Assembly (NCBI GenBank): GCA_963719275.1
Contig: CAVRBT010000008.1
Location: forward strand, 124,001 to 188,000
DNA: 64,000 nucleotides
Origin: AC-32 sp963719275
Lineage (GTDB): Bacteria > Actinomycetota > Thermoleophilia > Gaiellales > Gaiellaceae
Direction of reading: 5' to 3'
This document shows positions 1 through 9,272 of the stretch, piece after piece; within the stretch, counting starts at the first letter, position 1; each line of letters starts with the position of its first letter. The translations under genes and the position numbers were made by a program. Below the pieces are notes generated by a model. That model was not told the origin of the DNA, did not search any database, and saw only the letters and a list, made by a program, of their open reading frames with translations.

Positions 1-2
1 CC

Positions 3-407
3 GTGACCAACGTAAGTCGCCGCAAAATCGAGTTTCGATCAGAGCAGGGCCAGTCGATCACCGAATTCGCGCTGGCTTTGCCGATCCTCGCGTTGCTTCT
101 GTTCGCGGTGATCCAGTTCGGGATCGCCTTCAACCACTACGTCACCCTGACCGACGCGACCCGCGCCGGCGCCCGCAAGGCGGCCGTCGGGCGGCAGCTG
201 TCGGATCCGGTCGGCGCGTGCCAGACGGCGATCCGGGACTCGGCGGAGGACCTTGACGGGTTGCAGCTCACCACGAGCTGCTCGTCGACCTGGCAGCCGG
301 GCGCGGACGTCACGGTGAACGCCACCTACCCGTACCAGATCAGCCTGCTCGGGCTCGTCGTGAAGTCGGGCCGCCTAACGAGCACGACCACGGAGCGTGT
401 GGAATGA
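3..407 (+). CDS. TadE-like pilus assembly protein
   Basis: Small pseudopilin-like protein of the Tad/Flp pilus system, 134 aa from the GTG at 3. It has the TadE layout: a short basic N-terminus, the motif GQSITEFALALPI, one hydrophobic helix (about residues 20-45), then a small extracytoplasmic domain. The G-Q-x-x-x-E-F motif is what TadE/TadG proteins and pilins share at the membrane entry. Its stop overlaps the next gene (ATGA), so the two are translationally coupled. The window starts two bases before the start codon, so a start further upstream cannot be excluded. Family assignment is secure; the exact role in the pilus is inferred from the operon. Confidence 0.85.
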   Translation: MTNVSRRKIEFRSEQGQSITEFALALPILALLLFAVIQFGIAFNHYVTLTDATRAGARKAAVGRQLSDPVGACQTAIRDSAEDLDGLQLTTSCSSTWQPGADVTVNATYPYQISLLGLVVKSGRLTSTTTERVE

Positions 408-1321
408 ACCCTCGTAGCGACCGCGGCCAGGCAACCGTAATCACACTCGTCTTTCTCGTCGTGCTGCTGGGCATGGCGGCGCTGGTCCTCGACATCGGGT
501 CGTGGTACCGCGCCGACCGCGCCACGCAGTCGGCGGCCGACGCTGCGGCGCTCGCGGGGGCGCAGAAGCTCCCGCAAGACCCCGGCACTGCGAACACACT
601 TGCCCTCCAGTACGTCGACAAGAACGGCGGCGGCACGCCGACCGTGACGCTGTCGACCAAGAACGCCACCAACGACACGATCAGGGTCAACTTGACCCGG
701 CCGGCGAAGGGCATCTTCACCAAGCTCTTCGGCGTCAGCACGGTCACCGTTGGCTCCCACGCGAGCGCGCGGGCGAGCTTGATGGGCCAGGCGAAGTACG
801 TCGCGCCGATCGGCGTCAACGTGCTGAACCCGAAGCTGATGGGCGGCGCGACGTGCCCCTGCTTCGGACCTGACCAGCCGACGACGCTGCCGCTCGGCAA
901 GACCGGCGCGCCGGGCGCGTTCGACCTGCTGAACATCGACCTCAGCCACGGAGGCACAGGCCCATCGATGCTGGCCGACTGGATCCTCAAGGGCTACGAC
1001 GGCTACCTGCCGCTGAACGACTACTTCTCCGACGCCGGCGCGAAGTGGAACTCCTCCCAGGTCCAGGACGCGCTCGACCACCGGGACAACACGACCCTGC
1101 TCTTCCCCGTCTACGACAAGCTCGTCGGCACCGGCTCGGGTGCGCAGTACCACGTGATCGCCTGGGTCGGGTTCCACATGACCGCGCACGAGGAGCACGG
1201 CACCACCGGCTCCATCACCGGCTGGTTTACCGAGGTCGTCTGGGACGGCATCGAGTCCACCGCCGGTGGCGGCGACACACAACCCGACCTGGGCGCCAGA
1301 ACCGTCCACCTCGTCGACTGA
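404..1321 (+). CDS. TadG-like pilus assembly protein (putative Flp pilus assembly TadE/G)
   Basis: 305 aa. The N-terminus carries DRGQATVITLVFLV, a membrane helix (about residues 8-30), followed by VLDIGSWYRADRATQSAADAAALAGA, the hallmark of the TadG N-terminal domain. The rest (about residues 65-305) is a predicted extracellular region without a family I recognise. Start ATG overlaps the stop of the TadE-like gene by 4 nt. TadG-type proteins are thought to anchor or guide the Flp pilus in the envelope. A 44-bp gap with an AGGAG separates it from cpaB. Confidence 0.8.
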   Translation: MNPRSDRGQATVITLVFLVVLLGMAALVLDIGSWYRADRATQSAADAAALAGAQKLPQDPGTANTLALQYVDKNGGGTPTVTLSTKNATNDTIRVNLTRPAKGIFTKLFGVSTVTVGSHASARASLMGQAKYVAPIGVNVLNPKLMGGATCPCFGPDQPTTLPLGKTGAPGAFDLLNIDLSHGGTGPSMLADWILKGYDGYLPLNDYFSDAGAKWNSSQVQDALDHRDNTTLLFPVYDKLVGTGSGAQYHVIAWVGFHMTAHEEHGTTGSITGWFTEVVWDGIESTAGGGDTQPDLGARTVHLVD

Positions 1322-1365
1322 CCCCGACCCTCAACGACTGACCCCCTCACCCAAGGACAGGAGAA

Positions 1366-2136
1366 ATGGCATATCGAGCTAGGAACATCCTGATCGCGGT
1401 CGCCCTCGCCGCTGTGGCCGCCCTGCTCACGAGCTTCTACGTGACGAGCTACAAGCGGCATGTACAGCGCGGCGAGGACCACGTGACGGTGCTCGTCGCC
1501 AAGAAGGACATCTCCGAAGGGATGAGCGGGTCCGACGTGAAGGGCCTGCTGGTGTCCCAGGACGTCTCGCGCAAGAGCGTCGTGCCCGGCGCGGTCTCCA
1601 GCGCCGACCAGCTGGCCGGCCTCGTCGCCACCCAGCCGACGATGGAGGGCGAGCAGGTGACCACCCGCCGCTTCAGCCCGCGCACCCACGTCGGCGTCCG
1701 GGCACAGCTCTCGGGCACGCTTCGGGCGCTCTCGATCGAAGGCGATAAGAACCAGCTGCTCGCCGGCACGCTCAAGGACGGCGACACGGTGGACTTCGTC
1801 GCCGCGCTGAAGAAGCCCGGCGACCAGGACATCTACTTCAGCCGGGTCCTCGTGCGCGACGTGAAGGTGCTCAAGGCGCCCGACGCGCCTCCGGCCGGGA
1901 GCAAGCTCACCGGCTCGGCGAACTCGAACTTCGCGATCATGCTCGCGCTCAGCGACAGCCAGGCCCAGAAGATCCAGTACCTGCTCGCGAACGCGGGCGG
2001 CACGGGCCCCGAGCGCTGGCACCTCGAGCTCCGGCCCGTCACGCACGACGCCGACAGCCCCGACCACCTCGACAGCTTCGGAAGCGTCCTCACGGGCGGC
2101 CTCAGTGCCTCCCAGCGGAAGACGCTCGGCCGCTAG
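1366..2136 (+). CDS. cpaB: Flp pilus assembly protein CpaB/RcpC
   Basis: 256 aa with an N-terminal membrane helix (about residues 6-27), then a SAF/CpaB domain: VLVAKKDISEGMSGSDVKG is the typical opening of the SAF fold, with a Flp pilus assembly CpaB core after it. CpaB is a periplasmic or outer-face subunit of the Tad secretion machine. The start is set by AGGAG 5 nt upstream of ATG 1366. It sits between the TadE/G pair and the ATPase genes, as in most actinobacterial Tad loci. Confidence 0.85.
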   Translation: MAYRARNILIAVALAAVAALLTSFYVTSYKRHVQRGEDHVTVLVAKKDISEGMSGSDVKGLLVSQDVSRKSVVPGAVSSADQLAGLVATQPTMEGEQVTTRRFSPRTHVGVRAQLSGTLRALSIEGDKNQLLAGTLKDGDTVDFVAALKKPGDQDIYFSRVLVRDVKVLKAPDAPPAGSKLTGSANSNFAIMLALSDSQAQKIQYLLANAGGTGPERWHLELRPVTHDADSPDHLDSFGSVLTGGLSASQRKTLGR

Positions 2137-2146
2137 GAGGCCAACG

Positions 2147-3340
2147 ATGAGCAACGGCAACGAATTCGCAAGCAAGAGCCCGAACCGGATCTACGTCACG
2201 GGCGACTGCGACGGGCTGCCGGACCTTCGGGACGCGCTCGCCGCGCATCCCGAGGTCGAGCTCGTCGGCTCGGCGACCCAGGTCGCCGAGGCCGCCGCGA
2301 CTCTGACCGGTGGGCACCTGAACGTCGTCCTGCACGCGACGCGCGCGTCGTCGCTGCCGGTCAACGAACTGGCCGCGATCCGCGAATACACGCGGGCGCC
2401 GCTGATCCTGCTCGCCTCGAACGGCTCCCCGGCCCTGCTGGAGGAGGCGCTCGAGCACGACGTCGCCGACGTCCTGCTGCTCCCGCAGCTGACCGACAAC
2501 GTCGTCTTCGCGATCCGCAAGGCCGGCCACGTCGGCAAGCGGCTAACCGGCGATCAGCGCCGGCACGGCCGCCTGGTGACGGTGTTCTCGCCGAAGGGCG
2601 GGACGGGCAAGACCGTGACCGCGACGAACATGGGCGCCTCGCTCGCCAAGCACTGGGGCAAGCGGGCCCTCCTGCTCGATCTCGACCTGCAGTTCGGCGA
2701 CGCCGCGATCATGCTCGGGATCGAGCCGGAGAAGACGATCTACGACCTCGTCACGGCTCCGGGCGAGCTCGACTCCGAGAAGCTCGCCGGCTACACCACT
2801 CGCCACGCGTCCGGTCTCGACATCCTCCCCGCGCCGCTGCGCCCGGAGGACGCCGAGCTGGTCACGGAGGCGAAGCTGGCCCGGCTGCTGGAGGTCGCGC
2901 GCGAGTCGTACGACGTCATCGTCGTCGACACCTCGCCGTTCTTCCACGGCCCGATGCTGGCGACCCTCGACCGGACCGACGAGCTGCTGCTCCTCTGCGG
3001 GCTGGACGTTCCGACGCTGAAGAACGTCCGCCTCAGCCTGCAGACCCTCGAGCTGCTCTCGTTCCCGGAGGACCGCGTCAAGCTCGTCCTCAACCGGGCG
3101 AACTCGAAGGTCGGCATGAAGCCGAAGGAGGTCGAGGCCGCGCTCGAGCGCAAGATCGACTTCCAGGTGCCGAGCGACCGGATCGTCCCGCTCGCCGTCA
3201 ACCGCGGGAACCCGGCCGTCGTCGCGGAGCCGAAGGCGGAGTTCTCCAAGGCGATCCGGGCGATGGCGAAGGAGCTCGTCGCCGCCCAGGCCGTGGCGAA
3301 GCAGAAGAAGAAGTTCATGGCGACGCTGGCGAGGGCGTAA
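2147..3340 (+). CDS. CpaE/TadZ-like pilus localisation ATPase
   Basis: 397 aa. The N-terminal part (about residues 8-125) reads like a degenerate response-regulator receiver domain. The C-terminal part is a ParA/MinD-type P-loop ATPase with the deviant Walker A SPKGGTGKT near residue 150, then LLLDLDLQFGDAA (Walker A') and VIVVDTSP (Walker B). CpaE/TadZ proteins place the Tad machine in the cell. I chose ATG 2147 because AGGAGG lies 6 nt upstream; the frame is open 14 codons further, overlapping cpaB. A 4-nt gap leads to cpaF. Confidence 0.88.
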   Translation: MSNGNEFASKSPNRIYVTGDCDGLPDLRDALAAHPEVELVGSATQVAEAAATLTGGHLNVVLHATRASSLPVNELAAIREYTRAPLILLASNGSPALLEEALEHDVADVLLLPQLTDNVVFAIRKAGHVGKRLTGDQRRHGRLVTVFSPKGGTGKTVTATNMGASLAKHWGKRALLLDLDLQFGDAAIMLGIEPEKTIYDLVTAPGELDSEKLAGYTTRHASGLDILPAPLRPEDAELVTEAKLARLLEVARESYDVIVVDTSPFFHGPMLATLDRTDELLLLCGLDVPTLKNVRLSLQTLELLSFPEDRVKLVLNRANSKVGMKPKEVEAALERKIDFQVPSDRIVPLAVNRGNPAVVAEPKAEFSKAIRAMAKELVAAQAVAKQKKKFMATLARA

Positions 3341-3344
3341 CACC

Positions 3345-4796
3345 ATGGGCCTCCACGACCGACTCCACCGCCAGGGCGGATCCGCCAACGGCCACGGGCC
3401 CGAGCTCGACGTGCTCGTCGGCGGGCAGGCCGACGCCCCCGAGCGCCGGCCACAGGACCCGTACGCCGAGCTGAAGGGCCGGATCCACCACGCCTGCATC
3501 GCGAAGCTCGGCCCGCAGCTCTACGCGGCCGGCCAGTCCAGCGACGACGCCTCGACCGACGACCTCGCCGAGAAGGTGCTCCGCGTAGTCACCGAGCAGC
3601 TCGCGCTCGACCGCACCCCCCTCACCCGTGAGGAGCGGCGCCAGGTCACGCGCGAGATCACCGACGACATCCTCGGCTACGGCCCACTCGAGCCGCTGCT
3701 CCGGGACGACTCGGTGACCGAGGTCATGGTCAACAACTACGACCGCGTCTACGTCGAGCGAAACGGCAAGATCGAGGTCGCCGAGGCGGCCTTCGTCGAT
3801 AACGCGCACCTGCTGCGCATCATCGACAAGATCGTCTCCCAGATCGGCCGCCGGGTCGACGAGGCCTCGCCGATGGTCGACGCGCGCCTCCCCGACGGGA
3901 GCCGCGTCAACGCGATCATCCCGCCGCTCTCGCTGCGCGGGCCGACGCTGACCATCCGGAAGTTCTCGCGCGACCCGTACACGATGGACGACCTGATCAC
4001 CTTCGGCACGGTCTCCCCGGAGGCGGCGCAGTTCCTCTCCGCGTGCGTGCGCGGGAAGCTCAACTGCCTCATCTCCGGTGGTACCGGCACCGGTAAAACG
4101 ACGACGCTGAACGCGCTCTCGGCCTTCGTGCCGAACGACGAGCGCATCGTCACGATCGAGGACGCGGCCGAGCTCCAGCTCCAGCAGGACCACGTGATCA
4201 CGCTCGAGTCGCGGCCGCCGAACATCGAGGGCGAGGGCGAGATCCGCATTCGCGAGCTCGTCCGCAACGCCCTGCGCATGCGCCCCGACCGGATCATCGT
4301 CGGCGAGGTCCGCGGCGCCGAGACCCTGGACATGCTCCAGGCGATGAACACGGGCCACGAGGGCTCGCTCACGACGATCCACGCGAACTCCCCGCGCGAT
4401 GCGCTCTCGCGGCTCGAGACGCTGGTCATGACGGCCGGCGTCGAGCTGCCGCACCGCGCGATCCGCGAGCAGATCTCGAGCGCGTTCGACCTGCTGGTGC
4501 AGATCTCGCGCCTCGTCGACGGCTCGCGCCGCATCACCCACATCACCGAGGTGCTGCGGATGGAGTCGGACGTGATCACCCTCCAGGACGTTTTCGTCGC
4601 GAAGCCGCCCGAGGAGGGCGAGGACGGCGCCGGCAAGCCCGTGAACCTGCTCAACCCACTCGAGTGCACGGGCCTCAAGCCGCAGTTCCTCGAGAAGATG
4701 GCTGCCAACGGCGTCAGCCTCCCGCCGTCGTTCTTCGGGAACACGGCCTCCTTCCGGCCGAACTACGCGGCCGCGTCCTACGGCGGCTTCGAATGA
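3345..4796 (+). CDS. cpaF: Tad secretion ATPase CpaF/TadA
   Basis: 483 aa hexameric secretion ATPase that powers Flp pilus assembly at the inner face of the membrane. Residues about 80-200 form the N-terminal domain (GYGPLEPLLRDDSVTEVMVN). The catalytic domain has Walker A SGGTGTGKTTTLN near residue 245, the Asp box (TIEDAAELQL), Walker B DRIIVGEVRG near 317 and the His box (GHEGSLTTIHAN). Length and all motifs match the family. The stop overlaps the next start as ATGA. Confidence 0.95.
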   Translation: MGLHDRLHRQGGSANGHGPELDVLVGGQADAPERRPQDPYAELKGRIHHACIAKLGPQLYAAGQSSDDASTDDLAEKVLRVVTEQLALDRTPLTREERRQVTREITDDILGYGPLEPLLRDDSVTEVMVNNYDRVYVERNGKIEVAEAAFVDNAHLLRIIDKIVSQIGRRVDEASPMVDARLPDGSRVNAIIPPLSLRGPTLTIRKFSRDPYTMDDLITFGTVSPEAAQFLSACVRGKLNCLISGGTGTGKTTTLNALSAFVPNDERIVTIEDAAELQLQQDHVITLESRPPNIEGEGEIRIRELVRNALRMRPDRIIVGEVRGAETLDMLQAMNTGHEGSLTTIHANSPRDALSRLETLVMTAGVELPHRAIREQISSAFDLLVQISRLVDGSRRITHITEVLRMESDVITLQDVFVAKPPEEGEDGAGKPVNLLNPLECTGLKPQFLEKMAANGVSLPPSFFGNTASFRPNYAAASYGGFE

Positions 4797-6724
4797 GGCG
4801 TACGCTTGCGGCGCCGCACAAGAGGCGGTACCGGCTTTGCCGGTGCCGCCGGATGGAACGCCGAACGGCGCGCCGTCTGCTCACTGCCGCCGTCGTCGCC
4901 GCCCTGACGGTTCCCGTCGGGGCGGATGCCTCGCTGAAGCTGCGCGGCGTCGACGCGAGCGGCTTCCCGACGGTGCGCGTGACCGTGGTCTCGCCGGCGG
5001 CCGCCTCCGCGCCGCCGACGGTGACCGAGAACGGCCGGCAGGTCGTCGGCTTGCACGCCGTGAACCTCGCCTCCGCGAAGAGCGTGGTGGTTGCGATCGA
5101 CCGCTCGCGCTCGATGGCGGGCGCGAAGCTCGACGACGCACTGGCCGCGGCGCGGCAGTTCCTGCACGCGAAGTCGCCCTCCGACCGCGTCGCCGTGGTC
5201 GCGTTCGGCGCGCGGGCGGTGCAGCTGAGCCCGTTCTCGTCCTCGACCGCCGAGGCAGACGACGCGCTGCGCACGCTCACGGTCGACAAGAACAACGGCA
5301 CCGCGCTCTACGACGCGCTCCAGCTCTCCGCGAACGTGCTCGGCAGCCAGGACGGCCGCTCGCGTGTGGTCGTCCTGCTCACCGACGGCAAGGACGTCTC
5401 GAGCAAGGTCTCGCTGGCCAACGCGCTCGCGACGACGCACTCGGCGGCCTCGCTCGTCTACCCGATTGCGATCGGGGGCGACACGGCCACGACTGCGCCG
5501 CTGCGCCGGATGGCGAGCGAGACAGGCGGCAGCTTCAAGTCCGCCGCGTCCAGCTCGTCGCTCTCGGCGGTCTACTCGTCGATCGCCGGCGAGCTCCAGC
5601 GCACCTGGCGAGTCGAGTACGTCACGGCCGCCCGGCCCGGCGAGCAGCTCCACCTGCGGGTGGCGCTGAACCCGGAAGGCGCCGCCTCGACGAACTTCAC
5701 CGTTCCCGGCGACGTCCAGGTTCCGGACGTCGGCGGCAGCCCGCTGCCATCCCCGCTCTACTCGCCTCTCGGCGGGCTCCTCCTCACGATGCTGGTCGCG
5801 TTCCTCGTGCTCACGGCCTGCGGGTTCCTCTTCGCCTCGGCGAAAGGATCGTGGGTGAAGACCCGCCTTGCCCCGCACGTCGAGGGCACGCGGAAGCAGC
5901 GGAAGCGGCAGAAGGGCGAGCGCCTCGCCGCGCTGGCCGGGCTCTTCCGGGCAACCGAGCAGGCCTTCGCGCACCGCCGCGTGTGGCTGAAGCTGCAGCG
6001 GAAGCTCGAGCGGGCCGACCTGCCGCTGCGCACGGTCGAGTTCGCGTACCTGATCGTCGGGTGCGGCTTCCTGTTCGGCGTCTTCGCGGCGCTGAGCGGC
6101 CGTCCGTCCCTCCAGATCCTGATCGCCTTCGCCGTGGGTGGCGCGATCCCGTACGGCTTCGTCGCCTTCAAGGCGCGACGCCGCATGACGGCCTTCGAAG
6201 ACCAGCTGCCGGACCTGCTCGTCACGCTTGCGGCCTCGCTGAAGGCGGGCCACAGCTTCAAGCAGGGCATCCAGACGGTGGTCGACGAGGGTCAGGAGCC
6301 GGCGAGCAAGGAGCTCGGCCGCGTGATCACCGACACACGCCTGGGCCGCCCGATGGACGAGGCGCTGGCCGAGACCGCCGAGCGGATCGGCTCGAAGAAC
6401 TTCGCCTTCGTCATCACGGCGGTGACGATCCAGCGCCAGGTCGGCGGCAGCCTCGCGGGGCTGTTCGACATGGTCGCCGACACCGTCCGCCAGCGTCAGC
6501 AGTTCGCGCGCAAGATCAAGGGCCTGACCGCCATGGGGCGCGCCTCGGCATACGTCCTGATCGGCCTGCCCTTCTTCGTCGCGCTGGCGCTGACCCTGCT
6601 CAACCCGACGTACATGCACCCGCTGTACGCCACCTCCACGGGCCACACGCTGATCATGGTCGGCCTGATGATGATGGCGTTCGGGTCGCTGATCCTGAGA
6701 AAACTCGTCTCGTTCAAGGGGTAG
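4793..6724 (+). CDS. VWA domain - TadB (T2SS F) fusion protein
   Basis: 643 aa from ATG 4793, which overlaps the cpaF stop. A second ATG at 4853 would give a cleaner signal peptide (ERRTARRLLTAAVVAALTVP). Residues about 90-290 form a von Willebrand A domain with a complete MIDAS: DRSRS near residue 100, the Thr of GTALYDAL and the Asp of LLTDGKD. A membrane helix near residue 325 is followed by a basic stretch and a TadB/GspF domain (about residues 430-643) with helices such as ILIAFAVGGAIPYGFVAF and the motif LVTLAASLKAGHSFKQG. TadB is the inner-membrane platform of the pilus; the outward VWA domain may bind a pilus or surface partner (inference). Confidence 0.85.
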   Translation: MRRTLAAPHKRRYRLCRCRRMERRTARRLLTAAVVAALTVPVGADASLKLRGVDASGFPTVRVTVVSPAAASAPPTVTENGRQVVGLHAVNLASAKSVVVAIDRSRSMAGAKLDDALAAARQFLHAKSPSDRVAVVAFGARAVQLSPFSSSTAEADDALRTLTVDKNNGTALYDALQLSANVLGSQDGRSRVVVLLTDGKDVSSKVSLANALATTHSAASLVYPIAIGGDTATTAPLRRMASETGGSFKSAASSSSLSAVYSSIAGELQRTWRVEYVTAARPGEQLHLRVALNPEGAASTNFTVPGDVQVPDVGGSPLPSPLYSPLGGLLLTMLVAFLVLTACGFLFASAKGSWVKTRLAPHVEGTRKQRKRQKGERLAALAGLFRATEQAFAHRRVWLKLQRKLERADLPLRTVEFAYLIVGCGFLFGVFAALSGRPSLQILIAFAVGGAIPYGFVAFKARRRMTAFEDQLPDLLVTLAASLKAGHSFKQGIQTVVDEGQEPASKELGRVITDTRLGRPMDEALAETAERIGSKNFAFVITAVTIQRQVGGSLAGLFDMVADTVRQRQQFARKIKGLTAMGRASAYVLIGLPFFVALALTLLNPTYMHPLYATSTGHTLIMVGLMMMAFGSLILRKLVSFKG

Positions 6725-6892
6725 ACCAGTGGCCCACCAGGCGACATCCAACGGTTTCTGGAACGCGATCAGACGGCGCCATGCGGCGTCCTCAGTCGCG
6801 CCCATATCGACCGATATGAACGCTCCCTGCGTCCTTGCCTGGCTTGCTGCTCGCGCCCCAGAAATCCGCCAATGTCACCTGGAGGGCCACAA

Positions 6893-7801
6893 GTGTTCCT
6901 TCTCATCGTGCTAGGAGCCTTCTGCCTCGCGGGCTCCGCTTACCTCGTCGGCGAGGCAGTCACCCTGCCCGCGCGGGAGCGCCGGACCTCGGTCAACCGC
7001 GCGGCGAACTACGGCAAGGTGCGGGCGTTGCTCGGCCAGCGGCAGCTGCCGTTCTCCCAGCGGGTGCTCGTGCCTATCGGCGACCGGCTCGCCGGCTTTA
7101 CGCTGAAACTACACCCGAAGACGACGACCGAAGGTGTCAGTGCCAGGCTGCTCGCGGCGGGCCTCAGGCGGAAGATCGCTCCGACGACGTTCCTCGCGCT
7201 CAAGTCGGGCTTCGCGGTCGGCGGCGTGCTCCTCGGCGCGGTCTTCGGCGGCGCAGTGACCGGCCCGGGCGGCGTGCTCTTCTGCGCGATCGCGCTGGGC
7301 GGGATCGGCTTCATCGCCCCCGACTTCGTCGTCTCGGCGAAGGCGCGCTCGCGCAAGGACAGCATTCGCGCAGAGCTCCCGGACGCGCTCGATCTGATGG
7401 CGGTCAGCGTCGAGGCCGGTCTCGGCTTCGACGGCGCCATCTCGAAGCTCACCGAGCACATGCACGGCCCGCTCGCGGACGAGTTCGCGCTCACCCTGAG
7501 CGAGATCAAGATCGGCGAGAGCCGGCAGACCGCGCTGAAGAAGCTGGCGGACCGCACCGGCACACCGGAGCTCTCGAGCTTCGTGCGGTCGATCATCCAG
7601 GCCGACCAGCTCGGCATCTCCCTCGGCCGCATCCTGCGGGTGCAGGCCACAGACAGCCGCCTCAAGCGGCAGGCCGCGGCCGAGGAGAAGGCGATGAAAG
7701 CGCCGATCAAGATGCTCTTCCCGACGGTGCTCTTCATCTTCCCGGCCATGTTCCTCGTGATCCTGGGGCCGGCGTTCCTCAACCTCTCCAAGATCTTCTA
7801 A
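6893..7801 (+). CDS. tadC: TadC-like inner-membrane platform protein (T2SS F family)
   Basis: 302 aa. An N-terminal helix (LLIVLGAFCLAGSAYLVG) is followed by a GspF domain containing LPDALDLMAVSVEAGLGFDGAI, and two C-terminal helices, the last near LFPTVLFIFPAMFLVILGP. This is the TadC partner of TadB. I chose GTG 6893 over ATG 6872 because GGAGG at 6881-6885 is correctly spaced for it. A non-coding gap of 168 bp separates it from the VWA-TadB gene, and I see no further gene there. Confidence 0.88.
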   Translation: MFLLIVLGAFCLAGSAYLVGEAVTLPARERRTSVNRAANYGKVRALLGQRQLPFSQRVLVPIGDRLAGFTLKLHPKTTTEGVSARLLAAGLRRKIAPTTFLALKSGFAVGGVLLGAVFGGAVTGPGGVLFCAIALGGIGFIAPDFVVSAKARSRKDSIRAELPDALDLMAVSVEAGLGFDGAISKLTEHMHGPLADEFALTLSEIKIGESRQTALKKLADRTGTPELSSFVRSIIQADQLGISLGRILRVQATDSRLKRQAAAEEKAMKAPIKMLFPTVLFIFPAMFLVILGPAFLNLSKIF

Positions 7802-7820
7802 CCGGAAATCGGAGGCGACG

Positions 7821-9257
7821 ATGTCCCACACACCCGAGAACCAGGGGGCCGAGACCGAGAAGGGGTTCGGCACCGGCCTGCGCGCCCAGCTGCAGCGCCG
7901 CCGGGAGGGTGAGGATGTGCAGGGCGAGCCGCAGGGTCCGACCAACGTCGAGCTACGCTTCGAGCTGACCGCGCGACCGGCGAACGGGGACGCTGTCGAC
8001 GCCGTCGTCAACCCCGATCTCGAGGAGCTGCGGACGGAGCTCCAGGCGGCGCACGCGCGGGAGGCCTCGCTGCGCGAGCAGCTGCAGGAGCGCGCAGAGG
8101 CCTACGACCAGAACGTCGGCTCCGAGAAGGAGCTCGCCCACCGGGCGACGACCCTCGACGAGCGCGCGGCGAAGTTGGCCGAGTTCGAGGTCGAGCTCGA
8201 GGAGCGCGAGCGGCGGATGCGCGACCAGCGCGACGCGATCGAGGCCGAGCATGCGCGCGTAGCCGACCTCCAGGCCGAGCTCGCGGCCGAGCAGTCCCTC
8301 GCGGCCGAGCAGCAGGAGGCCGCGGAGGCGCGGCTGCGGGAGCTGCAGTCGAGCGACCGGGCGCGCGAGAAGGCGGCCGGCGAGCTCGAGCGGACGCGGG
8401 CCGCGCTCGACGAGCGTGAGCGGAAGCTGACGAAGAAGGAGAGCGAAGTCGCCACGCAGGAGCAGGCCGGCACGGCCAGGCTCGACGGCCGCGAGCGAGC
8501 GCTCGCGAAGCGCGAGAACGAGTGGCGCACGCACGACAAGGAGCTCTCGGAGCGAGAGCGCAAGCTGTCTGCGCGCGAGAGCGACCTCAAGAAGGAGGCG
8601 GCGCGCGTCGCCGCCCGCGACGAGGCGATCGGCGAGCGCGAGGCCGACGTCCTGCTCAAGCAGGAGAAGCTGCGCGGAGACGCCGACCGGTTCGAGCGCG
8701 AGCTGGCCGACAAGGGCAGGGTCGCGCGCGAGGCCGTCGAGCGCACCGCCGAGCTCGACCGGCGGGAGCTCGACCTGGCCGCCAAGGAGGCCGAGCTGAA
8801 CCGGCTGCAGGCCTCGATCGCCCACGCGGAGCGCGACGCGAACCGCGGGCGCGACTTCGACGAGTGGTCTGACCGGCTGGAGGAGCGCGAGAGGCAGCTC
8901 GCGGCCCGCGAGGCCGAGGTCCAGAACTTCGAGTCGATCTCCGAGTCGCACAAGAAGCGCGCCGACCGAAAGGAGCAGCGGCTCGGCGACCTCGAGGAGT
9001 CGCTGCACGACCGGCACAAGGAGCTCGACGACCGCGAAAGCGAGCTCGACCTGCGCGAGGCCCAGCTCACGGCCGACGTGGATATCCGCACCGACAAGCT
9101 CGAGGAGCGCGAGCAGACGCTGGCCGAGCTCGAGGAGCGGCTCGCAAACCAGGAGCGCGAGCTCGGCGAGTACGTCGCGAAGGCGCAGACCGAGATCCAG
9201 CGCCGAGAGTCCGAGTGGTGGGAGAAGCAGCTCGGCGGGGAGGCCTCAGCCGCCTGA
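7821..9257 (+). CDS. Long coiled-coil protein of the Tad operon
   Basis: 478 aa, almost entirely charged heptad repeats (Glu/Arg/Lys/Ala/Leu) from about residue 70 to the end, with recurrent LxxRExEL and ERERxL blocks. No signal peptide or membrane helix is visible, so it is probably cytoplasmic. It starts at an ATG preceded by GGAGG, 20 bp after tadC, and ends with WWEKQLGGEA. I recognise no enzyme domain. By position it may be a scaffold or polarity factor for the pilus machine (inference). Coiled-coil composition produces many unspecific similarities. Confidence 0.75.
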   Translation: MSHTPENQGAETEKGFGTGLRAQLQRRREGEDVQGEPQGPTNVELRFELTARPANGDAVDAVVNPDLEELRTELQAAHAREASLREQLQERAEAYDQNVGSEKELAHRATTLDERAAKLAEFEVELEERERRMRDQRDAIEAEHARVADLQAELAAEQSLAAEQQEAAEARLRELQSSDRAREKAAGELERTRAALDERERKLTKKESEVATQEQAGTARLDGRERALAKRENEWRTHDKELSERERKLSARESDLKKEAARVAARDEAIGEREADVLLKQEKLRGDADRFERELADKGRVAREAVERTAELDRRELDLAAKEAELNRLQASIAHAERDANRGRDFDEWSDRLEERERQLAAREAEVQNFESISESHKKRADRKEQRLGDLEESLHDRHKELDDRESELDLREAQLTADVDIRTDKLEEREQTLAELEERLANQERELGEYVAKAQTEIQRRESEWWEKQLGGEASAA

Positions 9258-9272
9258 AATACGCTTCGCGCC

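Noticed and set aside
326..1309. Long minus-strand frames opposite the Tad genes and many similar long shadow frames elsewhere (4778-6805, 12409-13926, 30526-32556)
   Set aside because: They are mirror frames of clearly conserved genes in GC-rich DNA: Arg/Ala/Pro-rich, no domains, no ribosome sites.
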